In this document: positions 49,393-58,404 of the stretch, in pieces | How the letters are laid out: every line of letters starts with the position of its first letter | Position numbering within the stretch: the first letter of the stretch is position 1 | Made by a program: the position numbers and the translations under genes | Source: Aquisalinus flavus | Lineage (GTDB): Bacteria; Pseudomonadota; Alphaproteobacteria; Caulobacterales; Parvularculaceae | Direction of reading: 5' to 3' | NCBI RefSeq assembly: GCF_022559625.1 | Contig: NZ_CP042288.1 | Span: 1,078,409-1,142,408 of the forward strand | Length of the DNA: 64,000 bases | Notes under the pieces: generated by a model | Databases searched by the model: none | The model's input: the letters and a program-made list of their open reading frames with translations, nothing else | Told to the model about the DNA's origin: nothing

Positions 49393-50666
49393 AGGTCCTC
49401 AAAGTCGGGCACGGAGAAGTCGAGAGCGCCGTCGTCGACCGGCTCATCTTTCTGGGTGATATCCCGGCGATTGAGAACGTCTGCGTCGAACAAGGACCAG
49501 TTGCGCAAGGCCGTCGACAGCGGCGCCAATTTGAGAGTCCGGGTCTCATCGCCGCCGATCGTGGCAAGAACACCCTTGCGGTAGATGCCGCCGAAATTGC
49601 CGCCATCGGCCGCAAACAGGTTGAGGCCGGAGACACCGTCAATCTCGCTCAACGGCGAGACCGTGAAAGCACCGAGTTCTTCGCCGGTCTCGATGTCATA
49701 GCCGAAAAACCGGGCATCTTCACCCCGGTAGGAAAGCAGAATCTGGCCTTGGCCGCTCTGTAAACTTGTCGCAATGCCATTAACGTCGGAAGACGGCAAG
49801 GTCGCGATGCGATCGACGAAAGGCCTGTCATCAGGATCAGAACCGTCACTCGTTTCGCCGCCGGTCCCGACCGCGACGAGCTTGCCCGTTCCGGTCGCGA
49901 TGACGATGATGCCATGGCTGTCATCACCGGCGCAGGCTAGCGGCTGTGGCACGTTAACCGTGACAGGTGCCGACATGCTCAGGCTTCCATCCTGATTCTG
50001 GTTTATGGAAGCGTGGCTTATGGTATTTTCCTGACCTATCACTGCAATATCTGCGATAGCAGCATCGCCCCGTGCGACGACGCAGATCTGTAGCGGATCG
50101 GCAGGCAGGGCATTGGCACCGGATACCTCCCACTCTCGGAAGGTCAGTGCTTCCGCGTCGATGTCGAAGAAGCGATAGCCGCTGTCGGCATCATAGGCAG
50201 CGATCAGCGATTCATCGCCCCGCGTCCAGTCAGGATAGGTGACAGCGAGGCCACCGACGAAAGTGCCTTCAACGGCATCCGGATTTCCCTTTTCAAAGTC
50301 GATGGCGATCAGGCCGGCATCGCCATTGGCTGCCAGAACGGCGCCTTGATAGGCCACCGTCGGGTGGGCCCATAATGCCAGGCCATGCACTTCGCTGGCG
50401 AAACTGCCGAGCTCATCGGTCACCGGGATATCTGTTCTCATCTCCTCAGGGGCAGGCGTTGCACCCCCATCACCGGCCTCGTCATCGCGGTCCAATGACT
50501 GGATCGGGCCCTCATCTGACCGGTCCTCTACAGCAACGTCGTCGCGGCGTTCGACAGCGCTCTCATCGGTCTGGTTTTCTCTGCCGCCCTGCTGCTGGGA
50601 GCACGCGGCGAGAAGTGCGAGGAGGGCGGCGGTGCCTGTGAGCCTGCGTCTGGAGAAATTTACCAT
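49389..50666 (-). CDS. Large acidic lipoprotein, possible beta-propeller (phytase-like)
   Basis: A 425-residue secreted protein. The signal sequence ends in the lipobox L-A-A-C near residue 22, then a very acidic linker (residues about 30-75). The body shows repeated strand patterns with Gly/Asp turns such as VLAANGDAGLIAIDFEKGNP, GIIVIATGTGKLVAVGTGG and FFGYDIETGEELGAF, like a beta-propeller and vaguely like beta-propeller phytase. No catalytic motif is certain and I give no function. It lies alone before rplM and is divergent from it. Confidence 0.7.
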   Translation of the reverse strand: MVNFSRRRLTGTAALLALLAACSQQQGGRENQTDESAVERRDDVAVEDRSDEGPIQSLDRDDEAGDGGATPAPEEMRTDIPVTDELGSFASEVHGLALWAHPTVAYQGAVLAANGDAGLIAIDFEKGNPDAVEGTFVGGLAVTYPDWTRGDESLIAAYDADSGYRFFDIDAEALTFREWEVSGANALPADPLQICVVARGDAAIADIAVIGQENTISHASINQNQDGSLSMSAPVTVNVPQPLACAGDDSHGIIVIATGTGKLVAVGTGGETSDGSDPDDRPFVDRIATLPSSDVNGIATSLQSGQGQILLSYRGEDARFFGYDIETGEELGAFTVSPLSEIDGVSGLNLFAADGGNFGGIYRKGVLATIGGDETRTLKLAPLSTALRNWSLFDADVLNRRDITQKDEPVDDGALDFSVPDFEDL

Positions 50667-50819
50667 GAAACAAAGTCCTGATTTTGATGGGGAATTTATG
50701 TGGTATCTATTTACCGCACATAAAAGAGGTTGTTTTTCCTGCTTTTTTCACAAAGACATTGACTTGAACGGCTACATCTATAAAAGCCGCTTCTCCGAAC
50801 TTCAAACAGGATACACATC

Positions 50820-51287
50820 ATGAAAACCTATAACGCCAAGATGGCGGAAGTAGAAAAGAAATGGGTCGTGATCGACGCCGAGGGTCTCGTCGTCGGCCGT
50901 CTCGCTTCCCTGGTGGCGATGCGCCTGCGTGGCAAGCACCTGCCGATCTACACGCCGAATGTCGATTGCGGTGACTATGTCATCATCGTCAACGCCGATA
51001 AAGTCGTCTTCACCGGCAAGAAACGCACCGACAAGAAGTATTTCTGGCACACCGGCTATCCGGGCGGCATCAAGGAACGCACCGCGGACAAGATCCTCGA
51101 CGGCCGTTTCCCAGAGCGCGTGATCAAGAAGGCCGTCGAGCGCATGCTGCCGAAGGAAAGCCCGCTGGCGCGCCAGCAACTTGGCAACCTCAAGGTCTAT
51201 GCCGGCCCGAACCATCCGCATGAAGCCCAGCAGCCTGAACCGCTGGATATTGCATCCATGAACGAAAAGAACACGCTGCGCGGCTAA
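50820..51287 (+). CDS. rplM: 50S ribosomal protein L13
   Basis: A 155-residue ribosomal protein. It has [39 protein letters not shown], the H-T-G-Y-P-G-G turn ([14 protein letters not shown]), and [18 protein letters not shown]. The ATG is preceded by AGGATACACATC. rpsI follows after 12 bases, the standard L13-S9 operon. Confidence 0.97.
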   Translation: MKTYNAKMAEVEKKWVVIDAEGLVVGRLASLVAMRLRGKHLPIYTPNVDCGDYVIIVNADKVVFTGKKRTDKKYFWHTGYPGGIKERTADKILDGRFPERVIKKAVERMLPKESPLARQQLGNLKVYAGPNHPHEAQQPEPLDIASMNEKNTLRG

Positions 51288-51299
51288 AGGAACATCACG

Positions 51300-51791
51300 A
51301 TGAGCGAAACGAACACTCTTGAAGACCTGAAAGACGTCGCCGCTGCCGCTGGCATGACCGACGCTCCGCAGGAAAACACTGTCGCCGAGCCGAAGATCGA
51401 CGAGCATGGCCGCGCCTATGCCACCGGCAAGCGCAAGACGGCAGTCGCCCGCGTCTGGATCAAGCCGGGCAATGGCAAGATCATCGTCAACCACAAGGAT
51501 CACACCGAATATTTCGGTCGTCCGGTTCTGCAGATGATCATCAAACAGCCGCTGGTCGCCGCCGAGCGCAATGACCAGTTCGACATCTACTGCACCGTAA
51601 AAGGCTCGGGCCCGTCCGGTCAGGCCGGTGCCGTGCGTCACGGCATCTCCCGCGCGCTGACCTATTACGAGCCGGGCCTGCGCGGCGTCCTGAAAAAGGG
51701 CGGGTTCCTGACCCGCGACTCACGCGCCGTCGAACGGAAGAAATACGGCAAGGCAAAAGCCCGCCGTTCGTTCCAGTTCTCCAAACGCTAG
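51300..51791 (+). CDS. rpsI: 30S ribosomal protein S9
   Basis: A 163-residue ribosomal protein. An N-terminal extension of about 35 acidic residues, usual in alphaproteobacteria, precedes the core [19 protein letters not shown]. The C-terminal basic tail [17 protein letters not shown] reaches the P-site tRNA. Two terminators follow directly. Confidence 0.97.
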   Translation: MSETNTLEDLKDVAAAAGMTDAPQENTVAEPKIDEHGRAYATGKRKTAVARVWIKPGNGKIIVNHKDHTEYFGRPVLQMIIKQPLVAAERNDQFDIYCTVKGSGPSGQAGAVRHGISRALTYYEPGLRGVLKKGGFLTRDSRAVERKKYGKAKARRSFQFSKR

Positions 51792-51810
51792 ACCCCGACG
51801 AAACACCAAA

Positions 51811-51836
51811 AACCCCGCCTTCGAGCGGGGTTTTTT
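51811..51836 (+). terminator. First terminator after rpsI
   Basis: CCCCGC (51813-51818) pairs with GCGGGG (51825-51830) around CTTCGA, then six T residues (51831-51836). It ends the rplM-rpsI operon. Confidence 0.9.
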
Positions 51837-51854
51837 ATTGCCCTGACCATGAAG

Positions 51855-51881
51855 AAAGCCCCGCTTGTCAGCGGGGCTTTT
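51855..51881. terminator. Second, tandem terminator after rpsI
   Basis: AAGCCCCGCT (51856-51865) pairs exactly with AGCGGGGCTT (51870-51879) around TGTC, with flanking A and T runs. It works in both directions in principle, so it also closes the convergent 62-residue gene. Confidence 0.88.
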
Positions 51882-51928
51882 GTTCGTTGCCTGATGGGTT
51901 TCTGGGGTGGGCAGGCAACAAATGGGAA

Positions 51929-52117
51929 TTATTCAGCCGTCCTTGTACGGATCATCGCCGTGTATCTGGTCGCGCCGTCCGGCGAGAAGCCCGAAGAAGA
52001 GGAACTGCCGGCATTGCGCAACTGCCTGAAGATGTTTTCGGCAATTGCCCGGCGTCGCTGCGGTGACGCGGCGAGTTTCTCGTAAAGCTCTCTCGTAGCA
52101 GATTTATTCGCTGACAT
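51929..52117 (-). CDS. Small uncharacterised protein, 62 residues
   Basis: An ATG at 52117 with GGGAGG five bases upstream opens a 62-residue frame. The first half is helical and basic (ELYEKLAASPQRRRAIAENI), then a serine run (SSSSSG) and a tail rich in Thr and Arg (RYTAMIRTRTAE). I do not recognise a family. A near-perfect CtrA-type box sits 59 bases upstream, so it may be cell-cycle controlled. It converges on the rpsI terminators. Confidence 0.6.
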   Translation of the reverse strand: MSANKSATRELYEKLAASPQRRRAIAENIFRQLRNAGSSSSSGFSPDGATRYTAMIRTRTAE

Positions 52118-52175
52118 GGCACCCTCCCAATTAAGAAGATTTCGACCATGATCAGTAAGCGACGATTCGAGATGG

Positions 52176-52190
52176 TTAACAATTCCTTAA
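52176..52190 (-). promoter_or_regulatory. CtrA-type binding site TTAA-N7-TTAA
   Basis: On the minus strand TTAAGGAATTGTTAACCAT has two TTAA halves seven bases apart and ends in the TTAACCAT consensus. It lies between the phaC stop and the start of the 62-residue gene, 59 bases upstream of that start. Confidence 0.6.
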
Positions 52191-52214
52191 CGGATTGCCC
52201 CTGACGGTTCGGCG

Positions 52215-54257
52215 TTAAACCGTGGTCACCTTGACATAGGAGCCGGGCGCATCCTCGATGACCTTCAGCTTGCCATCGCCGGGCACACGGGCTGGGACGG
52301 TGCCTCGGCTGACCTCGTTCAGCCATTCCATCCAGTAGGGCCACCAGGAGTAATCGTGCCGTGTCGCGCCTTCGACCCAGTCTTCCATCGTTTCCGGCAG
52401 CGCATCATTGGTGGAATAGTGATATTTCCGCCGGTCCGGATGGTTCACGACGCCGGCAATATGGCCGGAACCGGCGAGCATGAACCGGGTCGGACCGCCA
52501 TAGAGCCGGGCCGACCGATAGATCGAGCGGGGCGGGGCGATATGGTCCTTCTCGCCGGCCTGCATGAAGACCGGGATCTTCACCCGGCCCAGGTCGAGGC
52601 GGACATTGTCGAGCACCAGCTCGCCCTGCGACAGGCGGTTGCTCTGATAGAATTCGCGCAGATAGAACAGGTAGACCTCTTTCGACATGCCGGTAGAATC
52701 GGAATTCCAGTAGAGCAGGTCGAACTGTTTGGGCTCTTTGCCCTTCAGGTAATTGTCGATGTATACGGACCAGATAAGGTCGACCGGACGCAACATGTTG
52801 AAGGTCTTGCTCATGGCAGAGGCTTCCATCACGCCGCCGGCCGCGTCGATCTGCTTTTCGAGATTGGCGATTTGCTGGTCGTCAATGAACAGCAGCAATT
52901 CACCGGCTTCCCGGAAGTCCATCTGCGCGGTGAAGAATGTGGCAGACTGGATGCGCTCGTCTTTCTTGGCCGCCATGTAGGCGAGAGTACAGCCAAGCAG
53001 CGTCCCGCCGATGCAATAACCGATCGTGTCGACCTGGTTTTCACCGGTGGCCTTCTCGATCGCCTCCAGCGCGTCGAAAATCCCTTCATGCATGTAATCG
53101 GCGAAACTCTTGTGGGCGAGATCCGACCCCGGATTGACCCACGAAACGACGAAGACGGTCCGGCCCTGAGCGACCAGCCATCGGATCAGCGATGTATCCG
53201 GCTGCAGATCTAGAATATAGAACTTGTTGATCCACGGCGGAATGATCAGCATCGGCCGTGTCGCGACGTCATCCGTCGTCGGGGCATACTGGATCAACTG
53301 CATCAGGTCGTTCTGATAGACGACCTTGCCCGGCGTCATCGCCAGGTTCTCGCCGACCTTGAAATAGTTCATGTCAGCCTGTTTCATCAGCAGTTCGCCA
53401 TGGCCGCGCTCCATGTCGTCGATGAAATTGCGGAAACCGCGCAGGAAGTTTTCCCCCCGCGTCTTCATCGCTTCCTCGATCACTTCCGGATTGGTCGTGG
53501 CGAAATTGGTCGGCGCCATCGCGGCGAGGAACTGCTCCATATAAAAGCTCGCCTTGCGCCGGGTGTGCTCATCGACACCCTCTGCCTTGTTGACGAGTTC
53601 CCGCGCCCATTTGCACTGGATCAGATAGGACTGTTTCAGATAATCGAGGGTCTGGTTTTCTGTCCATGCCGGATGGGCGAAACGCCTGTCGCCTGCATGG
53701 GGCTCGGCAACCGGGTCGACGTCGTTGCCGGTCGCTTTCTTGACCATGGATTCGGCAAGGCGTGCGGTGTCTTCCCACATGCCGAACTGCATGCGCATGA
53801 CGTTGTAGGGGTCGGAAAACACATTGGTGAACACATCCGCCATCGTGTCCTGCATATTCAGCGGATCGCTCGGCGCCTGTACCTTGTTTCGGCCTTTCGC
53901 GGCGTGCTGATCGACCATGCCGGAGAGGATGCCCTGACCCTTTTCCTGCAGTTCCGCGACATAGGTCGCCATCGTCTCATAGTCACTGAACAGATGGTTC
54001 GCTGAGTGGCCACCAGGTGCCGCCTTTGCAATCTGCTCGGGCGCCGGCTTGGCGGAAGCACCGGCATCCTTGCGCCTGTCACTCGCAGACTGAGTCGCTT
54101 TCGGCTTGCTGGAGCCTGCCTTCTTGCGTCCGGGAGAGGCCTTGGCGGGTTTTTCGGCGGACCTGGCTGGCCGACCGGAAGATGATTTCTTCTTTTTCGA
54201 CGGTTTTTTGGCCGTTTCGGTCTCTTCGCCGGGGTTTTTTTTCATTCTGTCGGTCAT
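52215..54257 (-). CDS. phaC: Class I poly(3-hydroxyalkanoate) synthase with lysine-rich N-terminal extension
   Basis: A 680-residue enzyme polymerising hydroxyacyl-CoA into storage polyester granules. Seen are NYFKVGENLAMTPGKVVYQN, the lipase-like box GYCIGGTLLGC with catalytic Cys415, LIWSVYIDNYLKGKEP, and the Asp and His in AGEKDHIAPP and GSGHIAGVVNHP. The first 85 residues are Lys/Ser/Ala/Pro-rich (KKPSKKKKSSSGRP), longer than in typical class I enzymes. The start is the ATG at 54257; no strong ribosome site. No phasin, phaA, phaB or phaR gene is adjacent. Confidence 0.93.
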   Translation of the reverse strand: MTDRMKKNPGEETETAKKPSKKKKSSSGRPARSAEKPAKASPGRKKAGSSKPKATQSASDRRKDAGASAKPAPEQIAKAAPGGHSANHLFSDYETMATYVAELQEKGQGILSGMVDQHAAKGRNKVQAPSDPLNMQDTMADVFTNVFSDPYNVMRMQFGMWEDTARLAESMVKKATGNDVDPVAEPHAGDRRFAHPAWTENQTLDYLKQSYLIQCKWARELVNKAEGVDEHTRRKASFYMEQFLAAMAPTNFATTNPEVIEEAMKTRGENFLRGFRNFIDDMERGHGELLMKQADMNYFKVGENLAMTPGKVVYQNDLMQLIQYAPTTDDVATRPMLIIPPWINKFYILDLQPDTSLIRWLVAQGRTVFVVSWVNPGSDLAHKSFADYMHEGIFDALEAIEKATGENQVDTIGYCIGGTLLGCTLAYMAAKKDERIQSATFFTAQMDFREAGELLLFIDDQQIANLEKQIDAAGGVMEASAMSKTFNMLRPVDLIWSVYIDNYLKGKEPKQFDLLYWNSDSTGMSKEVYLFYLREFYQSNRLSQGELVLDNVRLDLGRVKIPVFMQAGEKDHIAPPRSIYRSARLYGGPTRFMLAGSGHIAGVVNHPDRRKYHYSTNDALPETMEDWVEGATRHDYSWWPYWMEWLNEVSRGTVPARVPGDGKLKVIEDAPGSYVKVTTV

Positions 54258-54324
54258 GAGAACTTATTTTTGTCTATGTCTTGGTGTAAGCAGGGAGAAC
54301 CAGATAAACCGGATTCTCGATGAT

Positions 54325-54789
54325 ATGCTTGCCAGATCCAGCCTTTATGTAGCCGCCCTCGCTCTTCTTGCCAGCTCTTGTAGCAGCATACCGGCCCTTG
54401 GCGAAAGACAAGGCGCCTATGAAAGCGAGAACGAGGCTTTTGCCGAGGTCGAGCAGCGTGAGGACCTTGCCTTTCCCGTGCTGTCGCAACGGCCGAACGA
54501 GCGTCCGGTACCGGAGACCCCTGCTGTCGTAGAGGCCCAGTTTACCTCCCTGATGCGCGACCATGACCTGCTCGCCGAACAGATTACCCTGGATATTGCC
54601 CGGGCCAAAGCCGAGCGCCAGCAAACGGTTGTCGTGACAAATCTCAACGGTAAACAGGTGGAGCTTCCCCTCGAGGAGGCCATCGTGCGGCTGGAGGCCG
54701 CAAAGCAGGCCGACCAGGCAGCGGCGAAACGGCAGACGAGCCAGCCGCTGCCCAAGCTGGGCGGCAAGCCACCCAAGAGCGACCGCTAG
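54325..54789 (+). CDS. Small lipoprotein of unknown function
   Basis: A 154-residue secreted protein; its signal sequence MLARSSLYVAALALLASSC suggests a lipobox A-S-S-C. The mature part is charged and helical (about half Ala, Glu, Gln, Lys), with YESENEAFAEVEQREDL and LEEAIVRLEAAKQADQAAA, likely coiled. The frame is open further upstream, but ATG 54325 is where the signal starts. I do not recognise the family. It is divergent from phaC. Confidence 0.65.
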   Translation: MLARSSLYVAALALLASSCSSIPALGERQGAYESENEAFAEVEQREDLAFPVLSQRPNERPVPETPAVVEAQFTSLMRDHDLLAEQITLDIARAKAERQQTVVVTNLNGKQVELPLEEAIVRLEAAKQADQAAAKRQTSQPLPKLGGKPPKSDR

Positions 54790-54831
54790 ACCGGCGCCTT
54801 TAGCAGACATCTTTCACAGCACGTGATTCAC

Positions 54832-56016
54832 ATGACAGAAGAGTTTTATCGTATTCAACGCTTGCCTCCGTATGTTTTCGAGGAGGTTAACCGGCTGAAG
54901 GCCCAGTTGCGCGGGCAGGGGCGTGACGTCATCGATTTCGGCATGGGCAACCCGGACATGCCGACGCCGCAGCACATTACCGACAAGCTGATCGAGACAG
55001 TGCGCAAGCCCAAGACCAACCGGTATTCGGCTTCCAAGGGCATCAATGGCCTGCGCAAGTCGATCGCGCGCTATTACGAGCGCCGGTTCCGGGTGAAGTT
55101 GAACCCTGACACGCAGGTGGTCGCGACGCTCGGCTCGAAGGAGGGCTTTGCCAACCTTGCCCAGGCAATCACCGGGCCCGGCGATGTCATCCTTGCGCCG
55201 AACCCGGCCTATCCGATCCATGCCTATGGCTTCATCATTGCTGGCGGCCTGATCCAGGCGATCAATGCGCCTGACCCGGAAACCTATCTGTCCGGTGTCG
55301 CCCATGCCCTGGAGAACGTGCTGCCAAAACCAAAAGCGGTAGTGATCAACTATCCGTCGAACCCGACGGCGCAGATGGTCAATCTCGACTTCTACAAGGA
55401 TGCCGTCGCGCTTGCCCGCAAGCATGACACGCTGATCCTGTCGGACCTTGCCTATTCGGAAATCTATTTCGACGAGCCTGCAGTGTCGTTGCTGGAAGTG
55501 CCGGGCGCGCTCGATATCGCTGTCGAGGTCAACTCACTGTCCAAGACCTATTCAATGGCCGGCTGGCGCGTGGGTATGGCAGTTGGTAATGAGCGGATGA
55601 TCAAGGCGCTGGCCCGGGTCAAGTCCTACCTCGATTACGGCGCCTATACGCCGATCCAGGTCGCGGCTGCGGCGGCTCTCGATGGACCGCAGGACTGTGT
55701 CGATGATATCCGCGCGATCTACAAGTCGCGCCGCGACACGCTGGTCAAGAGCTTTGCCAATGCAGGATGGGATATCCCCGTACCCCCGGCGTCCATGTTC
55801 GCGTGGGCACCCCTGCCGGCGAAATATGCCGATATGGGGTCGCTCGCCTTTTCCAAGATGCTCATGGAAGAGGCCGATGTCGCGGTCGCGCCGGGTGTCG
55901 GCTTCGGCGAAGCGGGCGAAGGCTTCGTGCGCATCGGTCTGGTCGAGAATGAACAGCGCATCCGCCAGGCGGCAAGAAATATCAAACAGCTTCTAGCCAG
56001 ACGCTCTGCCGCCTGA
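54832..56016 (+). CDS. alaC: Alanine/LL-DAP-type PLP aminotransferase (AlaC-like)
   Basis: A 394-residue class I aminotransferase. Motifs are DFGMGNPDMPTPQHI, NRYSASKGINGLRKSIARYY, NYPSNPTAQMVN, LSDLAYSEIYFDEP, and the PLP lysine in VNSLSKTYSMAGWRVG. It is followed by hom, an order that in related genomes marks the glutamate-pyruvate aminotransferase AlaC. Other roles such as methionine or aspartate family transamination remain possible. The frame opens nine bases earlier at a GTG; I use the ATG at 54832. Confidence 0.88.
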   Translation: MTEEFYRIQRLPPYVFEEVNRLKAQLRGQGRDVIDFGMGNPDMPTPQHITDKLIETVRKPKTNRYSASKGINGLRKSIARYYERRFRVKLNPDTQVVATLGSKEGFANLAQAITGPGDVILAPNPAYPIHAYGFIIAGGLIQAINAPDPETYLSGVAHALENVLPKPKAVVINYPSNPTAQMVNLDFYKDAVALARKHDTLILSDLAYSEIYFDEPAVSLLEVPGALDIAVEVNSLSKTYSMAGWRVGMAVGNERMIKALARVKSYLDYGAYTPIQVAAAAALDGPQDCVDDIRAIYKSRRDTLVKSFANAGWDIPVPPASMFAWAPLPAKYADMGSLAFSKMLMEEADVAVAPGVGFGEAGEGFVRIGLVENEQRIRQAARNIKQLLARRSAA

Positions 56017-56062
56017 TAAGGCCTTCCCTTTAACAGGAATGTCTAAAGGTAAGGGTTTTTCG

Positions 56063-57370
56063 ATGACAAAGTTGCGCGTTGGCGTTGCTGGCCTCGGCGT
56101 CGTGGGCGGTGGCCTGCTGTCCATCCTGATGCAGAAGAGCGAGCGTTTCGACCGTGCCGGCATTGAGGTGGAGATCGCCGGTATCAGCGCCCGCAACCGC
56201 CATCGCGACCGCGGTGTGCCCCTTGAGGGCATCAAATGGTATGACGATCCCGTCGAACTCGCGCGCTCCGATATCGACATCTTCATTGAGCTCGTCGGCG
56301 GCGCCGATGGCACTGCCCGTGCCGCCGTCGAGGCGGCGCTGTCTGCCGGCAAGCACGTCATTACCGCCAACAAGGCGCTGATCGCCGAGCACGGCCTTCA
56401 CCTGGCCCGGCTCGCCGAGCAGAAGGGCGTGTCCCTGTTCTATGAGGCCGCTGTGGCTGCCGGCATCCCCGCGATCCATGCCCTGCGCGGCGGCGCGGCG
56501 GCGAGCTCGATCCATCGCATCGTCGGCATCCTCAACGGCACCTGCAATTACATGCTGACCCAGATGGCCGAAACCGGCGCGACCTATGAGGCGGCGCTTC
56601 AGGAAGCCCAGCGGCTCGGGTATGCCGAGGCCGATCCGACCTTCGATGTCGGCGGTTTCGACGCCGCCCACAAGCTGTGCATCCTCGCGATCATCGGCTT
56701 CGATGCCGCCGTAGATTTCAAGACGATCTCCATTTCGGGTATTCAAAAAATCACTGCCGAAGATATCGCCGCCGCCAGGCAGCTCAACTATCGCATCAGA
56801 CTGCTTGGCATTGCGACGCGTTCGGAAAGCGGACTCGAACTCAGCGTGCACCCGGCGCTGGTCGACGAGGAAGACCCTATCGCCCGCGCCGCGGGGCCGG
56901 ATAACGTGCTTGTCTTCGAAGGTGATCCTATAGGCCGCATACAGATTTCAGGGCCGGGCGCCGGTGCCGGACCGACAGCGGCTGCCGTCGCCGCTGATAT
57001 CGTTACCATTGCCCGTGGCGGCGGCGGTCCGGTGTTTAATGCGCCGGCAGACCGACTGCGCGACCTGAAGGTGATCGACCCGGAGCGCCAGACGGGCAGG
57101 TTCTATCTGCGCATCACGCTGAAAGACGTACCCGGTGCCATCGCCGCGATCACCGATACGCTGGCGAGGAACGATATCTCAATCGACAGCCTGCTGCAGC
57201 CATCTGTCGAAGCAGCGCTGAAGAAGCACCAGCCCGCAGACAGCGCTACGCTCGTTCTGACGACTCATTCCACGTCAGCGTCGAAAATGTACAGCGTTGC
57301 CCGCGAAATCAGTGAAAAATCATTTGTATCCGGAGTGCCATCCGTTATTCGTATTGAGGACTTTCAATAG
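56063..57370 (+). CDS. hom: Homoserine dehydrogenase
   Basis: A 435-residue enzyme reducing aspartate semialdehyde to homoserine for threonine and methionine. The Rossmann motif is VGVAGLGVVGGGLLS, then ANKALIAEHG, IVGILNGTCNYMLTQM, YAEADPTFDVGGFDAAHKL and a C-terminal ACT domain with RFYLRITLKDVPGAIAAI. The upstream ATG at 56039 has its ribosome site too close, so I use the ATG at 56063 with AAGGTAAGGG ahead. It follows alaC by 46 bases and glpX follows after 17. Confidence 0.95.
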   Translation: MTKLRVGVAGLGVVGGGLLSILMQKSERFDRAGIEVEIAGISARNRHRDRGVPLEGIKWYDDPVELARSDIDIFIELVGGADGTARAAVEAALSAGKHVITANKALIAEHGLHLARLAEQKGVSLFYEAAVAAGIPAIHALRGGAAASSIHRIVGILNGTCNYMLTQMAETGATYEAALQEAQRLGYAEADPTFDVGGFDAAHKLCILAIIGFDAAVDFKTISISGIQKITAEDIAAARQLNYRIRLLGIATRSESGLELSVHPALVDEEDPIARAAGPDNVLVFEGDPIGRIQISGPGAGAGPTAAAVAADIVTIARGGGGPVFNAPADRLRDLKVIDPERQTGRFYLRITLKDVPGAIAAITDTLARNDISIDSLLQPSVEAALKKHQPADSATLVLTTHSTSASKMYSVAREISEKSFVSGVPSVIRIEDFQ

Positions 57371-57387
57371 AATGACGGAGAAATCGC

Positions 57388-58353
57388 ATGGCGGATGAAG
57401 CAGGATATCTTGATCGTATCCTGACGATCGAACTTGGCCGGTGTACCGAAGCGGCGGCAATCGCTGCCTCGACCATGATCGGGCGCGGCGACAAGGAAGG
57501 GGCCGACCAGGCCGCTGTTACAGCCCTTCGCAATGCGTTGAACCAGCTCGCCATCGATGGCACCGTTGTCATCGGCGAAGGCGAACGGGATGAAGCGCCG
57601 ATGCTGTTTATCGGCGAAAAGGTCGGGCGCGGCGGACCCAAGGTCGATATTGCGCTCGATCCGCTGGAAGGCACGACGCTGACGGCCAAGGCGATGGCGA
57701 ACTCCCTCGCTGTCGTTGCCATGGCGCAGGGCGGCACGCTGCTGCATTCACCGGACGTCTACATGCAGAAGATCGCCTGTGGCCCAGGCTATCCCCAGGG
57801 CGTGATCGATCTCGATGCCCCGACCGAGGACAACATCGCCGCACTCGCCAGAGCCAAGGGAGTCGATCCGTCGGAAATCACGCTTTGCGTTCTCGACCGG
57901 CCGCGGCACGATCACATCATCGAGGCCGCCCGCAAGATGAATGCACGGGTCTTCCTGATTTCCGATGGCGACGTCGCCGGTATCTTTCACACCACCGAGC
58001 CGCGCACCGGCATCGATCTCTATGTCGGATCGGGTGGCGCACCGGAGGGCGTGCTGGCAGCGGCAGCCCTCAGATGCGTAGGCGGTCAGATGCAGGGGCG
58101 GCTTCTGTTCCGCAATGACGATGAGCGCGCCCGGGCGGAGCGGGCCGGGATCACGGATCTCGAGCGCAAATACGACCTGATGGACCTTGCCTCCGGCGAC
58201 GTCATGTTCGCCGCAACCGGCGTGACTGACGGAACGATGCTGAAAGGGGTACGCTGGGAGGGTCGGCGCGTTCATACCTCAACGCTCGTCATGCGCTCCA
58301 AGACCGGCACGGTGCGCTATATCGATGCGACATCCCAGCGGCCAGATCGCTGA
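57388..58353 (+). CDS. glpX: Class II fructose-1,6-bisphosphatase
   Basis: A 321-residue gluconeogenic phosphatase. Metal-binding motifs are VIGEGERDEAPMLFIGEKVG and IALDPLEGTTLTAKAM; the catalytic and substrate segments include VLDRPRHDHIIEAARKM, DGDVAGIF and YVGSGGAPEGVLAAAALRCV. The ribosome site is GGAGAA. In this class the gene sits between hom and recJ as here. Confidence 0.95.
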   Translation: MADEAGYLDRILTIELGRCTEAAAIAASTMIGRGDKEGADQAAVTALRNALNQLAIDGTVVIGEGERDEAPMLFIGEKVGRGGPKVDIALDPLEGTTLTAKAMANSLAVVAMAQGGTLLHSPDVYMQKIACGPGYPQGVIDLDAPTEDNIAALARAKGVDPSEITLCVLDRPRHDHIIEAARKMNARVFLISDGDVAGIFHTTEPRTGIDLYVGSGGAPEGVLAAAALRCVGGQMQGRLLFRNDDERARAERAGITDLERKYDLMDLASGDVMFAATGVTDGTMLKGVRWEGRRVHTSTLVMRSKTGTVRYIDATSQRPDR

Positions 58354-58404
58354 TGTTCAAAACAAGCCGGTGACGGCGGTGCGAATCGCCGTCAGGATTG
58401 CGGT

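Noticed and set aside
50632-50823. 63-residue frame ending in the rplM start
   Set aside because: It covers the divergent promoter region, overlaps both neighbours and has no family features or proper ribosome site.
51849-52085. Plus-strand frame starting inside the second rpsI terminator
   Set aside because: Its first codons are the terminator hairpin; the minus-strand 62-residue frame has a far better ribosome site.
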